Source of the DNA: an uncultured Anaerovibrio sp.
Lineage (GTDB): Bacteria; Bacillota; Negativicutes; Selenomonadales; Selenomonadaceae
Reading direction: 5' to 3'
DNA length: 64,000 nt
Assembly (NCBI GenBank): GCA_934196075.1
Contig: CAKPVW010000005.1
Location: 3,037-67,036, forward strand
The position numbers were made by a program, and so were the translations under genes. Of the stretch, positions 38,017 to 46,929 are shown one piece after another (positions within the stretch are counted from its first letter, which is position 1; each line of letters opens with the position of its first letter). The notes beneath the pieces are model-generated. The model did not search any database and had not been told where the DNA came from. It saw only the letters and a list, made by a program, of their open reading frames with translations.

Positions 38017-38823
38017 ATGGCCATATTTCCTAGAAGAATAAACAAAAAGTTAGTTCTTTTCATTTTGCTGTTGGTCTTGGCTGGAAGTATTGTGGCTCTG
38101 CTGAATCATAGGGAGGAAATGGCTAGAATCAGGTTGGAAAGGGAAAGACAGGAGTTTTTTCAGCATCGTGAGGATAGTTATAATGAAGGCCTGCAGATCT
38201 TGACGGAAATGGACTTTCAATATCCAGATAAGGAAAAAGCTATGAAGGCTTCCCTTGATTTTGTTAATTTTGCCCGGGAGATTTCCGACTATGAGGAGCA
38301 TCAGGATTGGTCCTATCAGGCAAAGAGGGAGCATCCCCATGGCAAAGTGCTGTATAATACGGCAGCGGCTTTGGGAGAACTGGCAAAGGTGCAAGGATTT
38401 TATCCCAAATTTGACAGATTTCAGTGCTTGGAACGAGGGTTAATGTCTGATAGCTATATGTTGAGGTTTTATGTGGAGAATATACCGGCCAAATATAACG
38501 GTCCTTTGGCAGAGAAAATACTGGCCTTTCGTCAGGAGGTTATGGATTACTACACCAATGTGGTGCTGCCGAAGAAAAATAAGCCTGTGGTGGTAAAGTC
38601 TGTACCTTCTAAGACGCCGGAAAGCCCTGGGTACTATGATAAGGATGGTTATTGGCAAACCAAAAGCTATGATGAAGATGACTATATAGATGATTATGAC
38701 CATGATGGCTATCTGGATGAGGTTTATGAAGATAATGCAGGAGATGGCTATTATCACAAGGAGAAGGCATCGTCGGGTATTCCCCGTCATAGCGGTGGTG
38801 GTACCAGGCGGTGGAGAGATTAG
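38017..38823 (+). CDS. Uncharacterised membrane-anchored protein with acidic Tyr/Asp-rich tail
   Basis: Not assigned to a family. The 268-residue protein has a short basic N-terminus and one membrane segment (about residues 12-28). An extracytoplasmic helical domain follows, with a charged coiled-coil-like start (about 30-55). The C-terminal 60 residues are low complexity and rich in Asp, Tyr and Gly, with units like YDKDGYW and DYDHDGYLDE that resemble EF-hand or dockerin-like calcium loops (D-x-D-x-D-G), although the last ligand position is Tyr. It lies 10 bp after scpB and 21 bp before the L,D-transpeptidase gene, so it may act at the cell wall. The function is inference only. Confidence 0.6.
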   Translation: MAIFPRRINKKLVLFILLLVLAGSIVALLNHREEMARIRLERERQEFFQHREDSYNEGLQILTEMDFQYPDKEKAMKASLDFVNFAREISDYEEHQDWSYQAKREHPHGKVLYNTAAALGELAKVQGFYPKFDRFQCLERGLMSDSYMLRFYVENIPAKYNGPLAEKILAFRQEVMDYYTNVVLPKKNKPVVVKSVPSKTPESPGYYDKDGYWQTKSYDEDDYIDDYDHDGYLDEVYEDNAGDGYYHKEKASSGIPRHSGGGTRRWRD

Positions 38824-38844
38824 ATAAGAAAGGTTGTGGCTGAT

Positions 38845-39453
38845 ATGTGTAGATTAGGTTATCGTGTAATAGCATATACCTTTGTTTTTGTATTGTTTTT
38901 GGGCATGACATTAATACCAACCAGCAGGGCTTTGGCAGATTGGCCTTCTACGGATTTTGGCAATCAACAATATCGAATCCATATTCACAAATTGCCTCAT
39001 ACCTTGGAGTTGTTTGAGAAAGGCAATAGCCAGCCTATAAGGGTTTATCCTATTGCTACAGCTATGAATTCTGGGGATAAGGAGCGTCCTGGCGATCATC
39101 GTACTCCGATTAGCTGGGGATATATAGAGTATTCCATTCCCGGAGCAGGAAACTGGGTTCCCTCTGCTACCATTCCTTTTGTGGTGGAGGATATTTATTA
39201 TGCAGGCAATTGGACCCACGATTTTGGGGATGGCAATGGTGAAATTGCCGGTGCTTATGGACCTTGGTTTATCTCTCTGAATACAGGTTGGGATGGCATC
39301 GGCATCCATGGTACCCATGACCCCAATAGTATTGGCACAAATGCTTCTGAGGGCTGTATTCGCATGTATAATCAGGATGTAGCAGAACTTAAAGAGATAA
39401 TCTGTCAATACAATGGTGGCGTAGGGGTTAATGTGGTTATTACAGAGGACTAG
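38845..39453 (+). CDS. L,D-transpeptidase (YkuD domain), secreted
   Basis: A 202-residue protein with a signal peptide (hydrophobic core near residues 10-25, Ala-rich cleavage region ending ALA). The YkuD catalytic region reads IGIHGT...SEGCIRM, with His and the nucleophile Cys present. It probably forms 3-3 crosslinks in peptidoglycan or modifies the wall. The ATG at 38845 is preferred over the GTG at 38836 because AAAGG sits 11 rather than 2 bases upstream. It is convergent with cbiO. Confidence 0.85.
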   Translation: MCRLGYRVIAYTFVFVLFLGMTLIPTSRALADWPSTDFGNQQYRIHIHKLPHTLELFEKGNSQPIRVYPIATAMNSGDKERPGDHRTPISWGYIEYSIPGAGNWVPSATIPFVVEDIYYAGNWTHDFGDGNGEIAGAYGPWFISLNTGWDGIGIHGTHDPNSIGTNASEGCIRMYNQDVAELKEIICQYNGGVGVNVVITED

Positions 39454-39474
39454 AATCGGTAGATTGTTTCATTG

Positions 39475-39530
39475 AAAAAGCTGATAGAGTTTGTGGACAT
39501 ATCTCAAGTTAGGGATATGCTTCTATCTGC
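39475..39530 (-). terminator. cbiO terminator, minus strand
   Basis: On the minus strand GCAGATAGA pairs with TCTATCAGC around an inner CATATCCC/GAGATATG stem, followed by TTTTTC (AAAAAG at 39475-39480). It overlaps the last codons of cbiO. It may also stop the convergent transcript. Confidence 0.6.
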
Positions 39531-40157
39531 TATTTGATTAAGCTGTTGGTGGTGTGAGGTAAAAATTATCGTTTTACCTGCTTTCTTCAAGCTGGAGAGA
39601 AAATCTATCAGCCAGCTTTGAGCTTGCAAATCAAGATCGTTCATAGGTTCATCCAGAATCCAGATTTGGGGATTCATGGTAAGGATGGCACCTATGGCGG
39701 TCTTTTTTTGTTCGCCGCCGCTTAGTGTATATGGGGTGCGTTGACGAAGGTGAGAGATGCCTAAAAGTTCCAGGGAATCCTGAACTCGCTGCTGGATTTC
39801 TGCCATTGTCAAGCCCATTTGTACAGGAGCGAAGGCTAGTTCTTCCTCAACGCTGCTGCAGAAAAGCTGTGCCTCCGGCTTTTGCCAGAGATAGCCGATT
39901 TTTTGATGAAATGATTTGGACCAGATTTGCTGAGCTAGCAATTCTTTGGTTACTTCGGTTCCCTGAAATATGTATTTTCCTTGTTGAGGCAGCAGAAGTC
40001 CATTCAGCAGCTTTAACAAGGTGGTTTTACCACAGCCGTTATCTCCCCTCAGGTGCAATGTTTCTCCTGCTTGAATTTCACAGCTAAAGCTTTGCAAAAC
40101 AGGGGGAGTTGCTTCATAGGCTATAGTAATATTTTTTAATGTAATGATAGGCAGCAT
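39504..40157 (-). CDS. cbiO: Cobalt/nickel ECF transporter ATPase CbiO
   Basis: A 217-residue ABC ATPase. Walker A GDNGCGKTT, Q-loop in LWQKPEAQLF, signature LSGGEQKK and Walker B IWILDEP are all present. AAAGGAT lies 9 bases before the ATG at 40157; the upstream in-frame ATG codons fall in the intercistronic hairpin region. It energises metal uptake with CbiM and CbiQ. Confidence 0.9.
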   Translation of the reverse strand: MLPIITLKNITIAYEATPPVLQSFSCEIQAGETLHLRGDNGCGKTTLLKLLNGLLLPQQGKYIFQGTEVTKELLAQQIWSKSFHQKIGYLWQKPEAQLFCSSVEEELAFAPVQMGLTMAEIQQRVQDSLELLGISHLRQRTPYTLSGGEQKKTAIGAILTMNPQIWILDEPMNDLDLQAQSWLIDFLSSLKKAGKTIIFTSHHQQLNQIADRSISLT

Positions 40158-40189
40158 AGAAATAAATCCTTTATTTTTCATATTTAATA

Positions 40190-40231
40190 TTTTGTCCGCT
40201 GCTTCACATATACGGAACACAGCGGACAAAA
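40190..40231 (-). promoter_or_regulatory. Intercistronic hairpin between cbiQ and cbiO
   Basis: TTTTGTCCGCTG (40190-40201) and CAGCGGACAAAA (40220-40231) are perfect 12-base arms around an 18-base loop. No T run follows it on the minus strand, so RNA stability control is more likely than full termination. Confidence 0.55.
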
Positions 40232-40247
40232 ATTGCATTTTAGATAA

Positions 40248-41048
40248 TTAGTATTCTAAATATATATGCAGTAATATCAGCATCATACCTAGTAGAATTG
40301 GAAATATATCTGTTTTGGCAAAGGGCTGCTGATGTCTGTGAGGATATTTGCCACTAAAGCCTCGGCACACCATAGCCTGATACATTTCCAAAGACATTTG
40401 TTGCGATTTGAGGTATACCGTGCCCAAAATGTTTACAGTAATATTTGTTTTTTGTGGATTATGTCCTATGGAACGTAGTTTAAGGGCATTGAGAGAATCT
40501 TGGGCGATACCACCTAATAAATAGATATAACGTAAGGTGGTGTCTAAAATAAATAAAAAAACATTGGGCAGATGAAGCCAGCTAAGGGTACAGGTTATTT
40601 GCTGAAAGCTGTAGCTGTGCACAAATATTCCCGTGGCTAGCAATGAGATAAAGCTTTTATATGGCAATAGAATTAGTATAGGATTTGGAGATTTCATTAG
40701 GGCAGGTGTAATTAGGACAAAAGTAAAAATGGACATAATAATGGCAGGCTTTAGAATCTGCCATATTTTTTTGCCCTGATAAAGACAAAGCAGACACAAT
40801 AAAATACAGCAAATACTGTGCAGTACAATGCTGTTGTGACTAAGAGCGCAAATGAAAACCACCAACAGCCAGGAAGCCATAGCTGCCATAGGAGATGGCT
40901 TCCAGTTAGAGTGATTTTTTTTCTGAATACTGGGATGATAGCGTCTAAGTATGCTGGTTATTTTTAATAAGGATTTGGCGAGAAAATACTCCCTATCCTT
41001 GGGGGGAAGATAATTTTCCTCCCCCTTTGTCCATTCAGGCAATTTCAT
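40248..41048 (-). CDS. cbiQ: Energy-coupling factor transmembrane protein CbiQ
   Basis: A 266-residue membrane protein with about five hydrophobic segments between residues 55 and 260. The cytoplasmic coupling helix region has the EcfT-type motif MVCRGFSGKY. It links CbiO ATPases to CbiM. It lies 2 bp after cbiM. Confidence 0.85.
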   Translation of the reverse strand: MKLPEWTKGEENYLPPKDREYFLAKSLLKITSILRRYHPSIQKKNHSNWKPSPMAAMASWLLVVFICALSHNSIVLHSICCILLCLLCLYQGKKIWQILKPAIIMSIFTFVLITPALMKSPNPILILLPYKSFISLLATGIFVHSYSFQQITCTLSWLHLPNVFLFILDTTLRYIYLLGGIAQDSLNALKLRSIGHNPQKTNITVNILGTVYLKSQQMSLEMYQAMVCRGFSGKYPHRHQQPFAKTDIFPILLGMMLILLHIYLEY

Positions 41049-41050
41049 TT

Positions 41051-42028
41051 TTATTTAGCTGTAGCGGCGGACATGAGCTTGAAGGCAATGATTACCATAG
41101 CAGTGCCCATAATAGCAGATAGTACATAGCCATATATATCAGGCAGACCGCTAATGGCGTAATCAGGGAAGAGTACATCTAGATTAAAGCCATCTAAAAG
41201 GCCGGCAGGAGTGTAGCCTAGGGCAGCTCCATCTTCAGTTAATTCGGCAATTTCCTCCGGTGCCCATTCACCCCAGGCAGTTCCCTCTGCCAACAGTCCT
41301 AGGGGAGAAAGAACAATCATAGCAATGAGAATGGCATAAAGAGATTTGCCCACACTGCGGCTAGGCAGGAAATTAGAGGTTGTTGCCATCTGACCGCTTT
41401 TGGCAAGATAAAGAACAATACCCCCGGTGAAAATAGCTTCAGCCAAGCCAAAAATAGTTAGATGTCCTAGCATCATGGCTGGAATGGAAATAGACAGAGG
41501 ATATGGACAGTAAAGAGCCTGGCCCAGTTCATTGGTAAATAGCAAAGGCTGTAAACCGAATTCTACGGCAGCAGCCAAAGCGGCAGCATTGATGCCCACA
41601 TATCCGCCTATAGCGGCGGCAACAGATTCAGGCATGTGATTGCGCAGTAATTTGTATACGCCATAGCCTAACATAGGAAGGATAAAGGCCATATTAAAGC
41701 AATTGGCTCCTAGAGCTAGAATACCCCCATCGCCAAAGAAAAGTGCCTGTACTAACAATGTGGTACTAATGGCTAGACAGGCCCCCCAAGGACCAAGCAT
41801 AATGGCCGCCAAAGTGCCGCCTACGGCATGACCAGTAGTGCCTCCAGGTAGAGGAATATTGAACATCATAGCAACAAAAGAAAAGGCTGCAGCAATACCT
41901 AGAAGAGGCATTTTTTCGGTAGGTACGGTTTCCTTCACTTTTTGAACAGAAAGATACCAGATCGGTGCCATGGCGGCAGCTAAAACGCCACAGGTGCTGG
42001 GACTGAGATAGTTTTCAGGAATATGCAT
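41051..42028 (-). CDS. cbiM: Cobalt/nickel ECF substrate-binding protein CbiM with fused CbiN-like region
   Basis: A 325-residue membrane protein. The N-terminus MHIPENYLSP has the His2 that coordinates metal in CbiM/NikM proteins. Residues 1-215 form the CbiM core (GGTTGHAVGGTLAA, GANCFNMAFILPMLGYG). Residues about 228-325 add two more membrane segments around an acidic loop, as in proteins that fuse the small CbiN/NikN subunit; no separate cbiN is present. AAAGGAGAG precedes the start. Metal choice (Ni or Co) cannot be told from sequence alone. Confidence 0.88.
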   Translation of the reverse strand: MHIPENYLSPSTCGVLAAAMAPIWYLSVQKVKETVPTEKMPLLGIAAAFSFVAMMFNIPLPGGTTGHAVGGTLAAIMLGPWGACLAISTTLLVQALFFGDGGILALGANCFNMAFILPMLGYGVYKLLRNHMPESVAAAIGGYVGINAAALAAAVEFGLQPLLFTNELGQALYCPYPLSISIPAMMLGHLTIFGLAEAIFTGGIVLYLAKSGQMATTSNFLPSRSVGKSLYAILIAMIVLSPLGLLAEGTAWGEWAPEEIAELTEDGAALGYTPAGLLDGFNLDVLFPDYAISGLPDIYGYVLSAIMGTAMVIIAFKLMSAATAK

Positions 42029-42052
42029 AATAAACTCTCCTTTTCATACAAT

Positions 42053-42085
42053 TATTATACAAACATTATACAAATATTATACTTA
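42053..42085 (-). promoter_or_regulatory. Three 11-bp phased GTATAAT repeats upstream of cbiM
   Basis: ATTATAC occurs at 42054, 42065 and 42076, exactly 11 bp apart, about 25-55 bp before the cbiM start. On the minus strand each reads GTATAAT, so they could be overlapping -10 boxes or an array of operator half-sites for a metal regulator. Confidence 0.5.
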
Positions 42086-42126
42086 TTTAGGATGGATTTG
42101 TCATTATTTGTTTTGTACTAAATTAA

Positions 42127-42176
42127 ATTGTAACCCCTATATTATGGAAAGAAAATGGCCTTGCCGTTTCTTTCCA
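42127..42176 (-). repeat. Dispersed R module, inverted copy
   Basis: On the minus strand this reads as a hairpin with CTTTCCA at its right arm, then TAATATAGGGGTTACAAT, matching the R module at 3945-3994. The arm TGGAAAG/CTTTCCA replaces TTGAAAG/CTTTGAA, so both sides have changed. Confidence 0.65.
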
Positions 42177-42222
42177 TTGCTTTTTTAGTCTGTAAAATTT
42201 TGTCAAGGTTGCGTTAAAAATT

Positions 42223-42252
42223 TTGTGCAAAGATAGTAATTTATGCTATAAT
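42223..42252 (+). promoter_or_regulatory. alaS promoter
   Basis: TTGTGC (42223-42228), 18 bp, TATAAT (42247-42252). The leader is short, and no T-box specifier or antiterminator sequence is visible. Confidence 0.55.
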
Positions 42253-42304
42253 AACATGGTTAAAATGTATTTTTATAAATCCTTATATTTGGGGGTAGAG
42301 TGTT

Positions 42305-44929
42305 TTGAAGAAAATGTCAGGTAATGAATTGAGAGAGGCTTATCTTCAGTTCTTTGCTGAAAAGAAGGGCCATCTTAGATTGCCAAGTGCTTCTCTGATT
42401 CCAGAGAACGATCCTACTTTGTTAATGATTGGTGCCGGCATGGCGCCCTTTAAGGCATATTTTACAGGCAAGGTAAAGCCGCCTCGTGGACGTATTACCA
42501 CCAGCCAGCGTTGTGTGCGTACCGGTGATATTGAAAATGTAGGCCGTACTGCTCGTCATCAGACTTATTTTGAGATGCTGGGTAATTTCTCCTTTGGTGA
42601 TTACTTCAAGAAGGAAGCTATTCCTTGGTCCTGGGAGTTCTTGACTGAGGTACTGGAACTGCCAAAGGATAAGCTGTGGGCTTCTATTTATCCAAAGGAT
42701 ACTGAAGCAGAGGCTCTTTGGAAGGCACAGCCTGGTTTTAATCCAGATCACCTGGTAAAGCTGGATGATAACTTCTGGGAAATCGGCCCTGGCCCATGCG
42801 GTCCTGATACTGAGATTTTCATTGATTTGGGTGAGGAAAGAGGCTGTGGCAGCCCTACCTGCGGTGTAGGCTGTGACTGCGACCGTTATTTGGAAATCTG
42901 GAACAATGTATTTACCCAGTTTGATAGAACTGAGGATGGCAAGTACAACGATCTGGAGCACAAGAATATTGATACTGGAATGGGCCTGGAGCGTATTGCT
43001 TCTGTAGTTCAGGGTGTACGGAACAACTTTGAGACTGATTTGCTGTTCCCTATTATTGAGTACGCTTCCAAGGTTTCTGGTGTGGCTTATGGCGCCAGCG
43101 AAGAATCTGATGTTTCCTTGAAGGTTATTGCGGACCATGCCCGCTCCATGACCATTATGATTATGGATGGCATTCTTCCTTCCAATGAGGGCAGAGGCTA
43201 TGTACTGCGCCGTATTCTCCGCCGTGCTATTCGTCATGGCCGTATGCTGGGCATCAAGGATAAGTTCCTGGAGGGTGCTGTAGATGCTGTTTATGAAATC
43301 TACAAGGATGCCAGTGATTTTGGTGCTTTGGGCCAGAAGAAGGATTATATCAAGAAGGTTATCGCTCTGGAGGAGGATCGCTTCTCTGCAACTCTGGAGC
43401 AGGGCATGGAGCTGTTGGATGGCTATATTGCCGATACCAAGGCTGCTGGCAGCAAAGTTCTGTCTGGTGAGCTGAGCTTCAAGCTTTATGATACCTTTGG
43501 CTTCCCTTGGGAGCTGACTGAGGAAATTCTCCATGAGCAGGATATGGAGCTGGATAAGGAAGGCTTTGACAAGGAAATGCAGGTTCAGCGGGATCGTGCC
43601 CGTGCTGCCCGTGCTGAGAATGAGCGTTATGCTATTCCTGATTTGCAGGGTATTGACACTGCTGCCTTGAAGCATGATCCAGAGGCCAAGTCTGCCAAGG
43701 TTGTAGCTATCTGGAAGGATGGTCAGCTGGTGGATGAGCTGAGTGACGGCGATGAGGCTGGCATTATTCTGGACAATACTCCATTCTACGCAGAGGGTGG
43801 CGGACAGGTTGGCGACAAGGGCGTATTCGTCAGCGAGTTCGGCCGTTTGCAGGCTGTTAATGCCAAGAAGCTGCCTGATGGCACTATTTACCATGAGTGC
43901 TATGTTGAGGAAGGTCAGCTGAAAAAGGGCGAGCAGGTTGAGATTCAGCTGGATGAGGCTAACAAGCTGGCTTCTGCCCGCAATCATACTGCAACTCATC
44001 TCCTGCAGGCTGCCTTGAAGAAGGTTGTAGGAGATCAGGTAAATCAGGCTGGTTCTGCTGTTAATGCAGATCGTCTCCGCTTTGACTTTACCAACTTTGA
44101 GCCTGTATCTGCTCAGCAGCTGGCTGATGTAGAGGAACTGGTAAATCAGGAGATTCTCAAGGGTACTGATGTAGTTATTGAGCATATGTCCAAGGATGAG
44201 GCTACCGATAAGGGTGCTATGGCTCTCTTTGGTGAGAAATATGGCGATGTAGTTCGGGTTGTCACCGTACCAGATTTCTCTATGGAGCTGTGCGGTGGTT
44301 CCCATGTACAGAATGTGGGCCAGATTGGTCTGTTCAAGATTGTCAGCGAGACTGGCGTTGCTGCTGGTGTACGCCGTATTGAGGCTATTACCGGTAAGGC
44401 TGCTTTGGATTATGCCTTTGGCAAGATGGCGGTAGTTAAGGAAGCTGCTGACAAGCTGAAGTGCCGTGAGGATGAGCTTCTTCATCATGTAGATGGCGTG
44501 TTGGCTCAGAACAAGGAAATGCAGCAGCAGTTGAATGCAATTCATGCAGAGCAGGCTAAGGCTGATGCCGCAGCGCTCTCTGACAGCGTTAAGACTGCCG
44601 GGGCATTTCAGGTAATTGCTGCTCAGGTTAATGCTCAGAGCATGGACGATCTCCGTGATATGGCAGATATGTCTTGTGACAAGCTTGATACCGGCGTAGT
44701 AGTTCTGGCTGCTGTAAATGATGGCAAGGTAAATCTGGTTGTAAAGGCATCCAAGGCTGCTGTAGCTGCTGGTGCCCATGCAGGCAAGGTTATTAAGGAG
44801 GCTGCTCAGCTGGTAGGCGGTGGCGGCGGCGGCCGTCCAGATATGGCTCAGGCTGGCGGTAAGAAGCCAGAGGGCGTACAGGCTGCACTGGATAAGGCTG
44901 TTGAGGTACTGACTGCTCAGTCTAAATAA
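42305..44929 (+). CDS. alaS: Alanyl-tRNA synthetase
   Basis: An 874-residue protein of normal length. Class II core with PSASLIPENDPTLL and RTTRH-like substrate residues, anticodon-arm region, editing domain with the zinc motif NHTATHLL and CGGSHV, and C-terminal DHHA1 domain with a GGGGGGRPDMAQAGG segment. GGGGG at 42291-42295 fits a TTG start at 42305; ATG at 42314 is the alternative. A long antisense frame across the gene is a codon-bias artefact. Terminator downstream. Confidence 0.96.
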   Translation: MKKMSGNELREAYLQFFAEKKGHLRLPSASLIPENDPTLLMIGAGMAPFKAYFTGKVKPPRGRITTSQRCVRTGDIENVGRTARHQTYFEMLGNFSFGDYFKKEAIPWSWEFLTEVLELPKDKLWASIYPKDTEAEALWKAQPGFNPDHLVKLDDNFWEIGPGPCGPDTEIFIDLGEERGCGSPTCGVGCDCDRYLEIWNNVFTQFDRTEDGKYNDLEHKNIDTGMGLERIASVVQGVRNNFETDLLFPIIEYASKVSGVAYGASEESDVSLKVIADHARSMTIMIMDGILPSNEGRGYVLRRILRRAIRHGRMLGIKDKFLEGAVDAVYEIYKDASDFGALGQKKDYIKKVIALEEDRFSATLEQGMELLDGYIADTKAAGSKVLSGELSFKLYDTFGFPWELTEEILHEQDMELDKEGFDKEMQVQRDRARAARAENERYAIPDLQGIDTAALKHDPEAKSAKVVAIWKDGQLVDELSDGDEAGIILDNTPFYAEGGGQVGDKGVFVSEFGRLQAVNAKKLPDGTIYHECYVEEGQLKKGEQVEIQLDEANKLASARNHTATHLLQAALKKVVGDQVNQAGSAVNADRLRFDFTNFEPVSAQQLADVEELVNQEILKGTDVVIEHMSKDEATDKGAMALFGEKYGDVVRVVTVPDFSMELCGGSHVQNVGQIGLFKIVSETGVAAGVRRIEAITGKAALDYAFGKMAVVKEAADKLKCREDELLHHVDGVLAQNKEMQQQLNAIHAEQAKADAAALSDSVKTAGAFQVIAAQVNAQSMDDLRDMADMSCDKLDTGVVVLAAVNDGKVNLVVKASKAAVAAGAHAGKVIKEAAQLVGGGGGGRPDMAQAGGKKPEGVQAALDKAVEVLTAQSK

Positions 44930-44947
44930 TACTAAATAATATGACAA

Positions 44948-44994
44948 ACATTCCCTGATAGTGTACAATAAATACATTAGCAGGGAATGTTTTT
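44948..44994 (+). terminator. alaS terminator
   Basis: ACATTCCCTG (44948-44957) pairs perfectly with CAGGGAATGT (44981-44990), followed by T. Confidence 0.9.
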
Positions 44995-45015
44995 GTTTGA
45001 AAAGGGATGGTCAAT

Positions 45016-46425
45016 ATGAGCGAGAAGATGGTAATAGATACAGAGGGGATATTGGATAAGGCGGCTGCCCGCAAATTGTTTGTGGCGGTTATTATTACTT
45101 CCTTTATCGGGCCTTTTGCTGGCTCTGGTATCAATGTAGCCATACCGGCTTTGGGCCAGGAATTTGGGGCTTCTGCTGGGGAGCTAAGCTGGGTGGTCTT
45201 TGGTTTTTTGCTGGGTTCGGCTATGTTTATTTTGCCTACAGGGAAGCTGGCAGATATTTATGGCAGACGGCGGGTATATACCATAGGTCTGTGGCTTTTT
45301 GCCAGCACCTTTTTGTTGGGCGCCTGTGCCACCTCAGTAGATATGCTGAATGTGCTGAGGTTTCTCCAAGGCTGTGTTATGTCCCTGATATTTGGGCCAG
45401 GTATGGCACTGCTGGTTTCTTCCCATGAAGCTAGTCAGCGGGGCAGGGTAATAGGCTATTCCGCCGCTTCTACCTATAGCGGTTTGTCTATGGGGCCGGT
45501 TATCTGCGGTTTTCTGTGTGAATACCTTAGCTGGCGCAGTATTTTTCTAGTTACCGGCTTGGTGGTGCTGATAAGCATTTATTTGTTAAAGGATATTAAG
45601 CAGGAATGGTACGGGGATAAGGGTGCCTCCATAGATAAAAAGGGCAGTATCTGCTATCTGGTGGCAGCTCCTTTGTGGCTGTGTGGCTTGTCTAAAATTA
45701 CAGAGGGCAGTACCGGTCTGCTGTTGTTGGGGGCTGGTGCCTTGGGGCTTTTGTTGTTTTGGTGGATTGAGTCCAAAGCAGAGCATCCCTGTCTGGATGT
45801 AAGGCTGTTTCATGGCAATCCGGTTTTTACCTTTAGCAATTTGGCGGCGATGCTTCACTATAGTTCCACCTTTGCCTTGAGCTTTTTGATGTCCCTGTAT
45901 TTGCAAGTGATTGTGGGTTATACAGCCTCTATGGCCGGCATGATTATCCTGCTGCAGCCAGTGGTTATGGCGGTTCTGTCCCCTAAGGCTGGGGCCTTGT
46001 CAGATAGAATCCAGCCGGGGTTGGTAGCCTCTGTGGGTATGACCATAACCGCCACAGGTCTTTGGGGAATGTCCCTTTTAACGGGAGATACGCCGATTTG
46101 GATTGTAGGTCTGCTTCTGATGTGGATAGGTCTGGGCTTTGCCTTGTTTTCCTCCCCAAATAATAATGCTATTATGGGGGCGGTTGAGCAAAAACACTAT
46201 GGCACTGCTTCCTCTCTGCTGGCAACCATGCGGTTAATGGGACAGTCTACCTCTATGGCGGTAGTTACTATGATTATAGCCCTTTGCCAAGTACATTCCC
46301 TAACCGGGGAGGACAATGTACAGCTTCTGGGAGCTATCCAGATAGCCTTTAGAATATTTGGCTGTATCAGCATTGTGGCCATATTTATGTCTTTGGTAAG
46401 AAATAAGGCAAAGTATCAGGATTAA
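45016..46425 (+). CDS. MFS multidrug exporter, DHA2 (EmrB/QacA) type
   Basis: A 469-residue membrane protein with a pattern consistent with 14 membrane segments. Motif A, GKLADIYGRRRVY, lies between helices 2 and 3, and motif C-like glycine-rich sequence (STYSGLSMGPVICGF) is in helix 5. An H+-driven drug or metabolite exporter is likely; the substrate is unknown. AAAGGG lies 9 bases before the ATG at 45016, so the ATG at 45007 is less likely. No regulator gene is adjacent. Confidence 0.85.
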   Translation: MSEKMVIDTEGILDKAAARKLFVAVIITSFIGPFAGSGINVAIPALGQEFGASAGELSWVVFGFLLGSAMFILPTGKLADIYGRRRVYTIGLWLFASTFLLGACATSVDMLNVLRFLQGCVMSLIFGPGMALLVSSHEASQRGRVIGYSAASTYSGLSMGPVICGFLCEYLSWRSIFLVTGLVVLISIYLLKDIKQEWYGDKGASIDKKGSICYLVAAPLWLCGLSKITEGSTGLLLLGAGALGLLLFWWIESKAEHPCLDVRLFHGNPVFTFSNLAAMLHYSSTFALSFLMSLYLQVIVGYTASMAGMIILLQPVVMAVLSPKAGALSDRIQPGLVASVGMTITATGLWGMSLLTGDTPIWIVGLLLMWIGLGFALFSSPNNNAIMGAVEQKHYGTASSLLATMRLMGQSTSMAVVTMIIALCQVHSLTGEDNVQLLGAIQIAFRIFGCISIVAIFMSLVRNKAKYQD

Positions 46426-46462
46426 CTTTATACCCCTTAGATTATGCAAAGAAAATGCCTTT
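46426..46462 (-). repeat. Degenerate R module, inverted copy
   Basis: On the minus strand GGCATTTTCTTTGCATAATC is followed by TAAGGGGTATAAAG, a diverged version of the R module. It starts at the stop codon of the MFS gene. Confidence 0.5.
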
Positions 46463-46623
46463 GTTTGCTTTTTGGGTGAATAGACTAGCGGAATTTAGAA
46501 ATAACTCTGGTCTTTGGGTGGCGTGATTGGTGAAGATAGTGTATAATATTAAGGTGTTTTATTGAAGATGGTGTATTATGCCCTTTGATATCAACAAGAT
46601 TCGTAATTTGGATGGTGAGAAAA

Positions 46624-46914
46624 GTGAAAGTTACCAAAAAAGATATGGAAAACGTAGCAGTGTTGTCTCGTTTGTCAATACCTGCTGACAAGGAAGAGCT
46701 TTATACTCAGCAGCTTAGTGATGTGCTGGAGTATGTAGATAATCTCAGCGCTGTTCCTACTGATGATATTCAGCCAATGGCTCATGTATTGCCTGTAAGC
46801 AATGTGTTCCGTGATGATGTAGTCAAGGAATCCCTTAGTCGAGAGCTGGCTTTGTCCAATGCTCCATTAAAGGATGATGGCTATTTCCGTGTGCCAAAGG
46901 TTTTGGAAGATTAA
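46624..46914 (+). CDS. gatC: Aspartyl/glutamyl-tRNA amidotransferase subunit C
   Basis: A 96-residue protein. The GTG at 46624 gives VKVTKKDMENVAVLSRL, the usual GatC N-terminus, with GGTGAG upstream; longer in-frame starts give an unusual extension. The C-terminal LRDDVV-like segment reads FRDDVVKESL. Small helper that wraps GatA and GatB. gatA follows by 15 bp. Confidence 0.93.
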   Translation: MKVTKKDMENVAVLSRLSIPADKEELYTQQLSDVLEYVDNLSAVPTDDIQPMAHVLPVSNVFRDDVVKESLSRELALSNAPLKDDGYFRVPKVLED

Positions 46915-46929
46915 TTAGGAGGGACAACT

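Noticed and set aside
42029-42304. Possible cobalamin riboswitch or T-box between cbiM and alaS
   Set aside because: No B12-box and no T-box sequence (TGGNACCGCG type) is present; only AT-rich promoters and the R repeat are seen.
42422-44977. An 851-codon open frame on the minus strand over alaS
   Set aside because: It is fully antisense to a clear AlaRS. Strong codon bias in alaS leaves few stop triplets on the other strand. The translation has no domain and an odd Leu/Ser/Ile-rich composition.
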